DNA of 64,000 bases from Conexibacter sp. CPCC 205762 (GTDB lineage: Bacteria; Actinomycetota; Thermoleophilia; Solirubrobacterales; Solirubrobacteraceae). A program made the position numbers and the translations under genes. The stretch is from positions 62,001 to 126,000 of the forward strand of contig NZ_JAUTDN010000006.1 of assembly GCF_030646155.1 (NCBI RefSeq), given 5' to 3'. Of this stretch, positions 56,645 to 64,000 are shown in pieces. The number at the start of each line of letters is the position of its first letter. Positions within the stretch are counted from its first letter, which is position 1. Under the pieces are notes generated by a model. The model saw only the letters and a list, made by a program, of their open reading frames with translations. It was not told where the DNA came from and searched no databases.

Positions 56645-57034
56645 ATGCACACGGAACCGCTCGATCAGCAGGTCATCGGCTCGCTCTCAGCCGAGCTGGG
56701 CGACCCGGCGACCTTCGCCCGCCTCGTCCGGCTCTACCTCGATCGGCTCAGCGACCGGCTCGAGAACGTCGTCAACGCCGAGGACGCGGCCGCGATGGCC
56801 GCCGCCGCCCACTCGCTGAAGTCCGCCAGCGGCACCTTCGGGGCCGCGATCGTCGCTGACATCGCCGGCCAGCTGGAGGCGATCGGCGAGCGCGGGGAGG
56901 AGGCGCCGGCGCCACTGATCGACGGCATGCTCGACGCTGCCGAGGACGCCCGCAGAGCGCTCACCCAGCTCGTCGCCGACGCCGAGGCGGAGGCCGACGT
57001 CGAGGCCGACAACGCGCCCGACGACGCCGGCTAG
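56645..57034 (+). CDS. histidine phosphotransfer (HPt) protein
   Basis: 129 residues from the ATG at 56645. A four-helix HPt domain with the phospho-His in AAHSLKSASGTFGA (His56), flanked by an N-terminal helix (FARLVRLYLDRLSDRL) and a C-terminal helix. The last 20 residues are very acidic (Asp/Glu/Ala). It stands 80 bases from the divergent receiver-deacetylase gene, making that receiver its natural partner. No histidine kinase is in the window, so the phosphate must come from elsewhere. The stop overlaps the convergent DUF1697 stop. Confidence 0.88.
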   Translation: MHTEPLDQQVIGSLSAELGDPATFARLVRLYLDRLSDRLENVVNAEDAAAMAAAAHSLKSASGTFGAAIVADIAGQLEAIGERGEEAPAPLIDGMLDAAEDARRALTQLVADAEAEADVEADNAPDDAG

Positions 57035-57049
57035 GCCGCGTCGGCGTCG
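57022..57049. terminator. hairpin over two overlapping stop codons
   Basis: CGACGCCG (57022-57029) pairs perfectly with CGGCGTCG (57042-57049); the loop holds CTAG at 57031-57034, which is the stop of both convergent genes. No T-tract. Confidence 0.5.
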
Positions 57050-57582
57050 GCGAGGTCGAGCAGCGTCGCGACCGTTCTCCAGTTGCGCGACGTCACTCTG
57101 GCTCTCAGCGGGCGCTCGGTCAGCACTCTCGCCAGCTTCGACTGCGACAGCCCCTCCGGCGTCTTCAGGTACAGCTCGCGGCCGACCAGCGCGTAGGCCT
57201 CCGGCGCGGGGTCGTCGGGGACGAGTCTCGCGACGGCCTCGGGGTCGACGGCGTCGGAGAGGAAGTTGACGTGGAAGAACCTGCCCTCGGCGACGGAGGC
57301 GCCGAGCGGGTTGGCCGCCACGATCGCCGCCAGCTCGTCGCGCGTGCGGACGGTGACGAGGCTGTCGAAGCCGAACTCGGCGACGATCGCCTGCTCCAGC
57401 GCGTCGGCGAGCGCGCGCGGCGCGCTGCCGCCGGGCGCGCTGAAGACGACGTTGCCGCTCTGCACGTAGGTCTTCACGTCGCTCCAGCCGAGCTGCTGCT
57501 CGCAGAGCGCGCGCAGCTGCGCCATCGGCACCTTCTTGGCGCCGCCGACGTTGATTCCTCTCAGCAGCGCGATCGCCCTCAT
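57031..57582 (-). CDS. DUF1697 family protein
   Basis: 183 residues from the ATG at 57580-57582, which overlaps the LLM oxidoreductase stop (ATGA). The family's start AIALLRGINVGGAKKVPM and the YVQSGNVVFS segment (about 42) are plain, as is the length. Function of the family is unknown. The C-terminus uses AGA for Arg (SRNWRTVATLLDL). It is second in a two-gene unit and converges on the HPt gene. Confidence 0.88.
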   Translation of the reverse strand: MRAIALLRGINVGGAKKVPMAQLRALCEQQLGWSDVKTYVQSGNVVFSAPGGSAPRALADALEQAIVAEFGFDSLVTVRTRDELAAIVAANPLGASVAEGRFFHVNFLSDAVDPEAVARLVPDDPAPEAYALVGRELYLKTPEGLSQSKLARVLTERPLRARVTSRNWRTVATLLDLADADAA

Positions 57583-58418
57583 ACCGGCGGCCCGCTCGCG
57601 ATCCGCGCGCGCATCTGCTCCAGCGGCGCGCGGTACCAGCCGATCTTCTCGACCCACCAGGTCAGGCCGGCCTGCTCGTAGGGCGCGATCAGATCGGGGT
57701 CGGGACCGTCGGAGACGCCTTCGAGCACGACGTCGAAGTGCGAGTCGTCACCGCGCTGCTCGCGCACGTAGGCGACGACCTCGGCCAGCGCGCTCGCCGG
57801 CACCGTCTCGTCGCGCAGCGCGTCGGCGAAGGTCGGGAAGACGCCGTCCCAGCGGGCCGCGCGTCTGAACGGGCGCGTCCCCGGCCAGCGGCCGGCGATC
57901 CAGATCGGCGGGCGCGGCCGCTGCACCGGGCGCGGCAGGAAGCCGGGCGTTCTCGCCTGCAGGTGGGCGCCCTTGAACTCGAACGGCTCGCCGCTCCAGA
58001 GGCCGTCGACGATCTCCAGGCCCTCGTCGAGCTTCTGCGCGCGCGTCTTCGCGTCGCCGTCCTCGCCGAACCAGGTGAACTCCTCGTCGGCCTGCGAGCC
58101 GAGGCCGGCGCCGACGACGAGGCGGCCGCTGGAGAGCACGTCGAGCGTCGCCAGCTCGCGCGCGAGCTTCGTCGGCCGCCGCCGCGCGACCGCGGAGACG
58201 AGCACGCCGAGACGGATCCGCTCCGTCTGGGCGGCGATCGCGGCGACGGTCATGTACGGATCCGCGACCGGCCAGCCCGGTTCGCGGTAGGCGACGTGGT
58301 CCCACACGAAGGCGCCGGCCCAGCCGGCCGCCTCCGCGTCGCGGGCGAGCTCGACGAGCAGCAGCGGATCGCCGTACTCGCCGATGTTGGGAAGGCCGAC
58401 AGCGCAGGAGACGGGCAT
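57579..58418 (-). CDS. LLM-class flavin-dependent oxidoreductase
   Basis: 279 residues. Bacterial luciferase-like barrel: AEAAGWAGAFVWDHVAY (about 31), DPYMTVAAIAAQTERIRLGVLVSAVARRRP (in part TERIRLGVLVS), LGSQADEEFTWFGE and the C-terminal GLTWWVEKI. FMN- or F420-dependent oxidation of an unknown substrate. F420 is common in actinomycetes, but cofactor choice cannot be read here. Upstream a strong hairpin separates it from the arylsulfotransferase-like gene. Confidence 0.87.
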   Translation of the reverse strand: MPVSCAVGLPNIGEYGDPLLLVELARDAEAAGWAGAFVWDHVAYREPGWPVADPYMTVAAIAAQTERIRLGVLVSAVARRRPTKLARELATLDVLSSGRLVVGAGLGSQADEEFTWFGEDGDAKTRAQKLDEGLEIVDGLWSGEPFEFKGAHLQARTPGFLPRPVQRPRPPIWIAGRWPGTRPFRRAARWDGVFPTFADALRDETVPASALAEVVAYVREQRGDDSHFDVVLEGVSDGPDPDLIAPYEQAGLTWWVEKIGWYRAPLEQMRARIASGPPV

Positions 58419-58461
58419 GCCTCCGACCCTATCGCCCGTGAGCCGGCACCCATCTGATCCG

Positions 58462-58498
58462 CGTGAAGTTACTGGTCTGGGGGACCAGCAACTTCACG
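58462..58498 (-). terminator. long hairpin between the arylsulfotransferase-like and LLM genes
   Basis: Arms of 16 bases (58462-58477 and 58483-58498) match at 15 positions around a TGGGG loop. It begins 5 bases past the stop of the gene at 58503-60059 and 44 bases before the LLM start codon. It is the strongest hairpin of the window. Terminator or attenuator; a protein-binding palindrome is also possible. Confidence 0.55.
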
Positions 58499-58502
58499 GG
58501 GA

Positions 58503-60059
58503 TCACTGCCGCCGCGGCTCGATCGCGCGTGAGCTGCGCAGCGGTCTGCCGTTGGGGCCGATCGCGCGGACGGCGACGAAGCGCGCCTGCGTGCGGACTC
58601 TCAGCGCCGTCTCGAAGCCGGTCCGCCGCAGCGGTCTGCCGATCGGTCTCAGCTCGCCGCGCTTGGGCCCGGCGAGCACGCGCCAGCGGCGCACCAGCGT
58701 CGCGCCGTTCCAGCTCGCCCAGACGGTCGTTCTGCGCTCGCCGCTGCGGTGCGCCGCGACGGCCGGTCTGGTGAGCGGGCGGCCGCGCCAGGGGAAGCGG
58801 AAGGCCTGGTAGCTGTCGGCGCCGGCCGGCAGCGCGAGGTCGAGCAGCAGCCTGCCGTCGCGGCTGAACTCCGAGACGCGCTCCTCCGGGCCGTACGACG
58901 CGAACACGTCGCCGTTGGGCAGCGTCTGCACGTTGCCCTCGGCGCCGGCCAGCAGCCTGTCGGGGTGCTTCCAGACGCGCACCAGTCTCACGCTTCCGCG
59001 GCGCGGGTGCAGCCGCAGCCGCAGCAGCCGTGACTGCGGCGCCTTCGGCGGCGTCGCCTCGTTGTCGAACAGCGTCAGCGTCCCGTCGGGCTGGAGGCGC
59101 GCGTCGTGCTGGAAGGCGAATCTGGTGCGGCGCGTCTGCTTGAAGTCGCTGACCTCGCCGCCGAGCCTCCAGACGACCCTGCCGCTCGCCTTGTCGAGCT
59201 TGTAGACCGCGTGCATGTTGCGGGCGCTGACGATCACCTGCCTGCCGTCGGGCGTCTCCTCGACCGAGTTGACGTGGAAGAAGTCGTGCGGCTTGCCCGC
59301 CTTCGGCGCCGTCACGCCCTCGCTGACGGCGAAGTGGTCGGCGGCGCGCCACTCCCACAGCAGTCTGCCGCTGGCGACGTCGACCTCCTGGATGCGCGAG
59401 TCGACGATCGTGCCGTCGGCCGGGCCGCCGACGCTGGTGAGGTCGGCCGGGCGCTCGACGTAGAGCGTCATCAGCGCGGTGCCGCGCGGGGTCAGCTGGA
59501 AGTCGTGGTGGTCGCCCAGCTCGCTCGCGACCGTCGTGACGCGTCTGATCACGCGGTAGTGGTTGTCCATCACCACGTAGGTGCCGTGGCCGTGGCCGAG
59601 ATGGGTGTTGCCCTCCCACCACGTCAGCACCGGTCTGCCTCTGTAGCGCTGGACCTGGAAGGCGGTCGCGGTCTTGTCGCCGCCGACCGGGTGGAACCAG
59701 ACCGGCCGCCCGCGGTCGTCGGCGATCATCGGCCCGTCCTGCCCGGGGCCGCGCTTGACGGCGAGGAAGATCGACCCGCGCGCGACCGCGGCGGCGGCCG
59801 GCGTCGCGACCGTCAGCGTGTCGGGGTCGAGCCGGGGGCGCGAGTGGAACTGCTTCGGCGCGACCGGGATCGGCTCCGGCTCCGGCGCGGGCGGCTCCTC
59901 CGACAGCTGCCACGCGACCGCGCCGCCGGCGACCAGCGCGAGCGCCAGCACGCCGAGGCCGGTGCGCGTGCGCCGCGGCGTGCGCGGAGGCGGCGGCGCG
60001 GGCGGCAGCGTCGGCGTCCCGGTCACGGTCATGCGACGAGCAGTCTGCCTGCTCTGCAT
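58503..60059 (-). CDS. arylsulfotransferase-family (ASST-like) membrane-anchored protein
   Basis: 518 residues from the ATG at 60057-60059 (ATG at 60032 is as good). A Pro-rich cytoplasmic start, one membrane anchor (GLGVLALALVAGGAVAW, about 34-50), then a large outer domain of beta-propeller type. The recurring blades with HHDFQLTPRGTALM, HDFFHVNSVEETPDG and FQHDARLQPDG have the conserved His/Asp-rich strands of the Arylsulfotran_2 family. Real sulfotransferase activity is unproved; many such proteins may bind ligands only. Many Arg codons are AGA. Divergent from the MFS gene with only 34 bases between. Confidence 0.8.
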   Translation of the reverse strand: MQSRQTARRMTVTGTPTLPPAPPPPRTPRRTRTGLGVLALALVAGGAVAWQLSEEPPAPEPEPIPVAPKQFHSRPRLDPDTLTVATPAAAAVARGSIFLAVKRGPGQDGPMIADDRGRPVWFHPVGGDKTATAFQVQRYRGRPVLTWWEGNTHLGHGHGTYVVMDNHYRVIRRVTTVASELGDHHDFQLTPRGTALMTLYVERPADLTSVGGPADGTIVDSRIQEVDVASGRLLWEWRAADHFAVSEGVTAPKAGKPHDFFHVNSVEETPDGRQVIVSARNMHAVYKLDKASGRVVWRLGGEVSDFKQTRRTRFAFQHDARLQPDGTLTLFDNEATPPKAPQSRLLRLRLHPRRGSVRLVRVWKHPDRLLAGAEGNVQTLPNGDVFASYGPEERVSEFSRDGRLLLDLALPAGADSYQAFRFPWRGRPLTRPAVAAHRSGERRTTVWASWNGATLVRRWRVLAGPKRGELRPIGRPLRRTGFETALRVRTQARFVAVRAIGPNGRPLRSSRAIEPRRQ

Positions 60060-60093
60060 AAGGCCACAGTGAGAGTGCTAAAGTCATCAAACG

Positions 60094-61677
60094 ATGTCTT
60101 CGACTGATGACTTACAGCAGCGGCGGATGATCGGGGCGCTCGTCTTCGCCGGGCTGACCGTCTCGGTGATGTCGACGCTCGGCACGCCGCTGATCCCGAC
60201 GATCGCGCAGGCGCAGCACGTCTCGCTGGAGACGGCGCAGTGGATGCTCACGGTGACGCTGCTCGTCGGCGCGATCGCGACGCCGGTGCTCGGCCGGCTC
60301 GGCGACGGTCCGCAACGGCGCACGGTGCTGATCTTCACGCTCGCGATGACGCTGCTGGGCTCGGTCGTCGCCGCCACCTCGACGCACTTCGTGCAGCTGC
60401 TGATCGGCCGCGCGCTGCAGGGCATCGGCTACGGCACCGTGCCGCTGGCGATCGCGCTCGTGCGCGAGCACGCGCACGGCGAGCGCCAGCGCTCCGGGAT
60501 CGCGACGCTGTCGATCACCGTCGCCGTCGGCGCCGGCCTCGGCTTCCCCGTCACCGGGCTGATCGCGCAGGTGCTCGACTTCCACGCCGCCTTCTGGTTC
60601 GGCGCGCTGTTCGCGGCGGGCGCGACGCTCGCGGTGATCCTGCTGGTGCCGAAGGCCGGCGGCAGAGCGAGAGCGATAGCGCTCGACGTCCCCGGCGCGC
60701 TGCTGCTGGCCGGCGGCCTCGCCGCGCTGCTGCTGGCGATCTCGCAGGGCGAGACGCTCGGCTGGGGCTCGGTCACCGTCGTCGTCTGCTTCGCGCTCGC
60801 GTTCGCGCTGCTGGCGACCTGGACGCGCGTCGAGCTGCGCCGCGCCGACCCGCTCGTCGACCTGCGGCTCGTCTCTCAGCGCGCGATCGTCGGCGCCAAC
60901 ATCGCCGCGCTGCTGCTGGCGATGGGCATGTACATCGCGATGTCGCTCGTCAACCGCCTGATGCAGACGCCGGAGTCGACCGGCTACGGCTTCTCCGCCT
61001 CGCTCGTCACGACCGGCCTGATGCTGCTGCCGCTGTCGCTCGGCTCGCTCGTCTCGCAGCAGATCACCCGCCGCGTGATCGCCCGCTACGGGATCCGCGT
61101 CGTGCTGCCGGCCGGCGCGCTGATCGTCGCCGCCACGCTCGTGTGGCTGGCGCTGATGCACGGCCACCTGTTCGACGTCGCGATCGCGACCGCGCTGCTG
61201 GGGATCGGCATCGGCTGCTCGTTCGCCGCGATGCCGGCGCTGATCGTCGCCTCCGTCCCGGCCGAGCGGACCGGAAGCGCGACCAGCCTCAACCAGGTCC
61301 TGCGCAGCGTCGGCGGAGCGCTCGGCAGCGCCGTCGGCGTCGCCGTCCTGTCGGCCCACCATCCCGCCGGGCTGGCGTTCCCCGAGGAGTCGGGCTACAC
61401 CGTCGCGTTCCTCGCCGGCGCCGTCGTCTGCGTCGCGACCGCCGCGCTTGCGATCCTGCTCGCGCCGCCGCGGAAGGTGGCGGACGAGGTCGAGGCGGAG
61501 GTCGGCGATGCGAGTGAGCAGCTGCTGATGGAGGAGGTCGCGGTCGGCGCCGGCATCGGGCCGAGCGTCTTCGATGGCGAGGAATCCCGCGGCCAGGGGC
61601 CTCGGATTCCTTTCGAGAACTCGCCTGGCGGCTCGCTCTCGGCGTCCCGCAGGGAAGCGGCCGAGGCTGCGCGATGA
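60094..61677 (+). CDS. MFS exporter (DHA2-like)
   Basis: 527 residues. Twelve to fourteen membrane segments, an N-terminal GALVFAGLTVSVMSTLGTPLIP span, the loop 2-3 signature GRLGDGPQRRTVL (about 66), motif LQGIGYGTVPLAIALVREH and GLGFPVTGLI. The last about 60 residues after the final span are acidic and hydrophilic (VADEVEAEVGDASEQLL) and unusual for the family. The TetR gene overlaps its stop (ATGA), so exporter and regulator are made together. Drug or metabolite efflux is expected. Confidence 0.85.
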   Translation: MSSTDDLQQRRMIGALVFAGLTVSVMSTLGTPLIPTIAQAQHVSLETAQWMLTVTLLVGAIATPVLGRLGDGPQRRTVLIFTLAMTLLGSVVAATSTHFVQLLIGRALQGIGYGTVPLAIALVREHAHGERQRSGIATLSITVAVGAGLGFPVTGLIAQVLDFHAAFWFGALFAAGATLAVILLVPKAGGRARAIALDVPGALLLAGGLAALLLAISQGETLGWGSVTVVVCFALAFALLATWTRVELRRADPLVDLRLVSQRAIVGANIAALLLAMGMYIAMSLVNRLMQTPESTGYGFSASLVTTGLMLLPLSLGSLVSQQITRRVIARYGIRVVLPAGALIVAATLVWLALMHGHLFDVAIATALLGIGIGCSFAAMPALIVASVPAERTGSATSLNQVLRSVGGALGSAVGVAVLSAHHPAGLAFPEESGYTVAFLAGAVVCVATAALAILLAPPRKVADEVEAEVGDASEQLLMEEVAVGAGIGPSVFDGEESRGQGPRIPFENSPGGSLSASRREAAEAAR

Positions 61678-62282
61678 GCGCCGCGGCCGAGCGCAGACCG
61701 GCGCGCAAGCGCGACGCGGAGGCGACCCGCCGCGCGCTGCTGGACGCCGCCGGGGCGCTCTTCGACGAACGCGGCTACGAGCGCGCGACGATCCGCGAGA
61801 TCGGTGAGCGAGCCGGCGTCGACGCCGCCCTGATCGCGCGCTACTTCGGCTCCAAGGAGGCGCTCTACCTCGCCGTCCTGACCGACGAGGAGCGGATCGC
61901 GCGGCGCCAGCCGGCGGTCGCCGACATGCGCGTGATCGCCGAGCGGATGCTGTCGCGCTGGGACAGGGGCGACGCCTCGCCGGTGCGGCGCGCGCTCGCC
62001 GACCCGGCGCCGCCGGAGCAGGAGCGGGTCGCGCTGCTGCGCAGCATCATGCGCGCGGTCGTGCTCGACCCGGGCGCCGCGGCGGCCGGCGGCGGCGAGC
62101 TGGGGGAGCTGCGCGCCGAGCTGATGCTGGCGTTGCTGATCGGCGTCTCGGTGACGCGCTCCAACGGCGCGCTGCCGGCGATCGCCACAGCACCGCGCGA
62201 GCGGCTGCTGGAGGAGCTGGGCCCGCTGCTCGACGCGCTCGCGCGCGGGGGCGGCGCGGACGTGGCGGCGGACGCCTCCTAG
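61674..62282 (+). CDS. TetR-family regulator, coupled to the MFS exporter
   Basis: 202 residues. TetR_N: LDAAGALFDERGYERATIREIGERAGVDAALIARYFGSKEALY (in part AGVDAALIARYFGSKEAL, about 45). The ligand domain is Ala/Arg-rich and not diagnostic. Coupled to the MFS gene by ATGA; no operator in the 34-base gap upstream of that gene is obvious. Its stop codon overlaps that of the convergent TetR gene. Confidence 0.85.
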   Translation: MSAAAERRPARKRDAEATRRALLDAAGALFDERGYERATIREIGERAGVDAALIARYFGSKEALYLAVLTDEERIARRQPAVADMRVIAERMLSRWDRGDASPVRRALADPAPPEQERVALLRSIMRAVVLDPGAAAAGGGELGELRAELMLALLIGVSVTRSNGALPAIATAPRERLLEELGPLLDALARGGGADVAADAS

Positions 62283-62941
62283 CGCGCGGGCCGCGGTCGC
62301 AGTCCGTCGAGCACGATCTCGACCGACCGTCTCCAGTCGAGCACGCCCGCCTGCACGATGCTCGCGAGCGCGGCGTAGAGCGGCGGCATGTCGCTCGCCT
62401 TCAGGTCGGCGCGCACGACGCCGGCCGCCTTCGCTCTCTCGACCCACGCGGCCGTCAGCCCGAGCAGGCCCTCGACCTGCTCGACCGACGGGCCGAGCGG
62501 GCCGCCGGACAGGTGCTGCGCCGGCGCGGCGCCCGCGAGCGTGCCGACGATCTCGGCGTAGCCGCGGTCGCGCAGCTGCATCTCGGCGCACCACTGGAAG
62601 GAGCGCTCGAGCGCCCGCCACGGGTCCGGGTCGGTGAGCATCTCGCGCGCGACCCAGTCGCTGATCGCGTCGAAGCGCTGCTCGACGATCGCGACCGCGA
62701 GCGACTGCTTCGTCGGGAAGTTGCGGTAGACGGTCCCCACGCCGACACCGGCGCGGCGTGCGATCTCGTCCATCTGGGCATCACGCCCGTATTCGGAGAA
62801 GACCTCGCGCGCGGCGTCGAGGATCTTCGCGCGGTTCCGCGCGGCGTCCGCGCGCAACGGCTTCTGTGGCTGCGCGCCGGAATCCGGCTCGGGTCTGGAC
62901 GTCGAGGTTGACAAGCGGAACCGCGCCTCCGTATCGTTCAA
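62279..62941 (-). CDS. TetR-family regulator divergent from the second MFS exporter
   Basis: 220 residues from a TTG at 62941; another TTG at 62914 is the alternative and no ATG or ribosome site precedes the domain, so a leaderless mRNA is possible. TetR_N: ILDAAREVFSEYGRDAQMDEIARRAGVGVGTVYRNFPTKQSL (in part GVGVGTVYRNFPTKQSL, about 70). TetR_C with WCAEMQLRDRGY. Its start region overlaps the promoter/operator of the MFS gene, so both are controlled together. Confidence 0.85.
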   Translation of the reverse strand: MNDTEARFRLSTSTSRPEPDSGAQPQKPLRADAARNRAKILDAAREVFSEYGRDAQMDEIARRAGVGVGTVYRNFPTKQSLAVAIVEQRFDAISDWVAREMLTDPDPWRALERSFQWCAEMQLRDRGYAEIVGTLAGAAPAQHLSGGPLGPSVEQVEGLLGLTAAWVERAKAAGVVRADLKASDMPPLYAALASIVQAGVLDWRRSVEIVLDGLRPRPAR

Positions 62942-62966
62942 GCGGAACCGGAACTCCGTTTCCGGT
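62908..62966 (+). promoter_or_regulatory. promoter and operators of the second MFS exporter
   Basis: TTGACA (62908-62913), 18 bases, TATCGT (62932-62937). The 12-base direct repeat CAAGCGGAACCG occurs at 62912-62923 (in the spacer) and 62939-62950 (at the start point), and an inverted repeat ACCGGAA-ctccgt-TTCCGGT covers 62947-62966. This is a textbook repressor arrangement for the divergent TetR protein. The downstream leader of about 55 bases includes GGAGAGAAGGA before the ATG at 63002. Confidence 0.65.
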
Positions 62967-63001
62967 CAGGCCTATCTTACCCCTTGGAGAGAAGGACGCG
63001 C

Positions 63002-64000
63002 ATGAGCTCCGCCGCACCGCAGTCTGGGCCCGATCCGCTTCGCTGGAAAGCGCTCGTCGTGCTCGCGATCGCCCAGTTCATGGTCGTGCTCGACGCCTCG
63101 ATCGTGAACGTCGCGCTGCCGTCGATCCAGAGAGATCTCGACTTCTCCGACGCGAGCCTGCAGTGGGTCGTCAACGCCTACACGCTGATGTTCGGCGGCT
63201 TCCTGCTGCTCGGCGGCCGCGCCGCGGATCTGTTCGGCCGCCGGCGCGTCTTCATCGCCGGCCTCGGGCTGTTCTCGGTCGCCTCGCTGGTGGGCGGCTT
63301 CGCGACCTCGTCGGAGTGGCTGATCATCGCCCGCGGCGTGCAGGGCCTCGGCGCCGCGATCGTCTCGCCGGCCGCGCTGTCGATCGTCACGACGACCTTC
63401 ACCGAGGGCGCCGAGCGCAACAAGGCGCTCGGCATCTGGGGCGCGCTCGCCGGTGCCGGCGGCGCCGTCGGCGTGCTGCTCGGCGGCATGCTGACCGAGT
63501 GGGCCGGCTGGGAGTGGGTGCTGTTCGTCAACGTCCCGATCGGCCTGCTCGCCGCCGTGCTGGCGCCGCGCTTCGTGCGCGAGAGCCGCGGCCACGAGGA
63601 GACGAGCATGGACATAGCGGGCGCGGCGCTCGTGACGAGCGGCCTCGTCGTGCTCGTCTACGCGCTCGTCGACGCCGAGAAGGCCGGCTGGACCTCGTTC
63701 CAGACGCTCGGCCTGATCGGGCTGTCGATCGTGCTGCTGATCGCGTTCGTGATCGTCGAGCAGCGGCTCGTCAAGCACCCGGTGATGCCGCTGAGAATCT
63801 TCCGCAACCGCAACGTCGCCAGCGCCGACGCGGTCGCGCTGCTGGTCGGCGCGTCGCTCTTCTCGATGTTCTTCTTCATCTCGCTCTACCTGCAGCAGGT
63901 GCTCGGCTACTCGGCGCTGAAGGCGGGCCTGTCGTACCTGCCGCTGGCGCTGACGATCATCGTCTCGGCCGGCGCCGCCTCGCAGCTGGTGACGAGAGTG
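63002..64000 (+). CDS. MFS exporter of the EmrB/QacA (DHA2) type, 3' end cut
   Basis: 333 codons are visible and the frame runs out of the window. Motifs of 14-span drug exporters: FMVVLDASIVNVALPSIQRDL (in part VVLDASIVNVALPS, motif D1, about 29), WVVNAYTLMFGGFLLLGGRAADLFGRRR (in part GGRAADLFGRRR, motif A, about 70), RGVQGLGAAIVSPAALS (motif B) and GAAGGVLLGG-like GAGGAVGVLLGG (motif C). Proton-driven efflux of hydrophobic compounds is expected, with repression by the TetR protein next door. ATG start with GAGAAGGA ahead. Confidence 0.9.
   Translation, partial: MSSAAPQSGPDPLRWKALVVLAIAQFMVVLDASIVNVALPSIQRDLDFSDASLQWVVNAYTLMFGGFLLLGGRAADLFGRRRVFIAGLGLFSVASLVGGFATSSEWLIIARGVQGLGAAIVSPAALSIVTTTFTEGAERNKALGIWGALAGAGGAVGVLLGGMLTEWAGWEWVLFVNVPIGLLAAVLAPRFVRESRGHEETSMDIAGAALVTSGLVVLVYALVDAEKAGWTSFQTLGLIGLSIVLLIAFVIVEQRLVKHPVMPLRIFRNRNVASADAVALLVGASLFSMFFFISLYLQQVLGYSALKAGLSYLPLALTIIVSAGAASQLVTRV

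Noticed and set aside
58463-58774. Plus-strand open frame starting MKLLVWGTSNF
   Set aside because: It begins inside the long hairpin and then runs antisense to the arylsulfotransferase-like gene; the rest is Arg/Ser-rich shadow sequence.

Overview
The window is one stretch of a very GC-rich bacterial chromosome, densely coded on both strands, with many ATGA and TGATG stop/start overlaps and no rRNA, tRNA, CRISPR array or insertion sequence that I can see. The gene set (TetR, GntR and DeoR regulators, LutABC lactate oxidation, LLM flavin oxidoreductase, secreted proteases with repeat-rich surface proteins, RhaI of the Gram-positive type) points to an actinomycete. The style of the secreted proteins and of arginine codon use makes me think of Solirubrobacterales (Conexibacter-like), but this is inference from memory, not a search. 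Both ends cut a gene: an alpha/beta hydrolase on the left and an MFS exporter on the right.

Layout. 1-8.7 kb: hydrolase, secreted lipase, secreted small protein, a SMARCAL1-like SNF2 helicase divergent from greA, a tautomerase-like protein, a DUF234-type ATPase preceded by an unusual AT-rich inverted repeat, a PaaI-type thioesterase and an SDR. 8.8-11.7 kb: lutABC (minus strand). 11.8-24.1 kb: a ten-gene, translationally coupled L-rhamnose operon (DeoR regulator, ABC ATPase, two permeases, binding protein, FucI/AraA-like isomerase, mutarotase, kinase, isomerase, bifunctional aldolase/dehydrogenase). The two sets are divergent and fit together: rhamnose is split to DHAP plus L-lactaldehyde, the fused dehydrogenase makes L-lactate, and LutABC can oxidise it to pyruvate. 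A 300-base gap after the operon holds five consecutive hairpins.

24.4-40 kb: secreted S1 protease plus S33-type hydrolase, a TetR-controlled thiolase-like/enoyl-CoA hydratase/acyl-CoA ligase operon, a 1234-residue secreted protein with five putative Ig-like repeats, a subtilisin, a CoA-binding protein and a Ser/Thr kinase. 40-52 kb: a GntR regulator divergent from a second ten-gene sugar operon whose transporter resembles the rhamnose one. Its enzymes suggest a non-phosphorylative (oxidative) route: SDR, degenerate metallo-beta-lactamase-fold protein, enolase-superfamily dehydratase, U32-like protein, RhaI-like isomerase with a changed metal ligand, and a ketoglutarate-semialdehyde-type dehydrogenase.

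52-57 kb: a minus-strand cassette encoding a receiver domain fused to a PIG-L deacetylase, an ATP-grasp enzyme, a PHP hydrolase, a processive GT2 and a 46-residue membrane protein, with an HPt protein divergent from it. This looks like a phosphorelay wired directly to glycan chemistry and is the most novel-looking system here. 57-64 kb: DUF1697 protein, LLM oxidoreductase, arylsulfotransferase-like membrane protein, MFS exporter with TetR, and a second TetR divergent from a second MFS exporter with a well-formed promoter/operator.

A general trait is heavy use of the AGA arginine codon in genes expected to be strongly expressed (sugar-binding lipoproteins, secreted proteins, greA), odd for such a GC-rich genome. 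A second is the recurrence of perfect or near-perfect hairpins at convergent gene ends, often spanning the stop codons.
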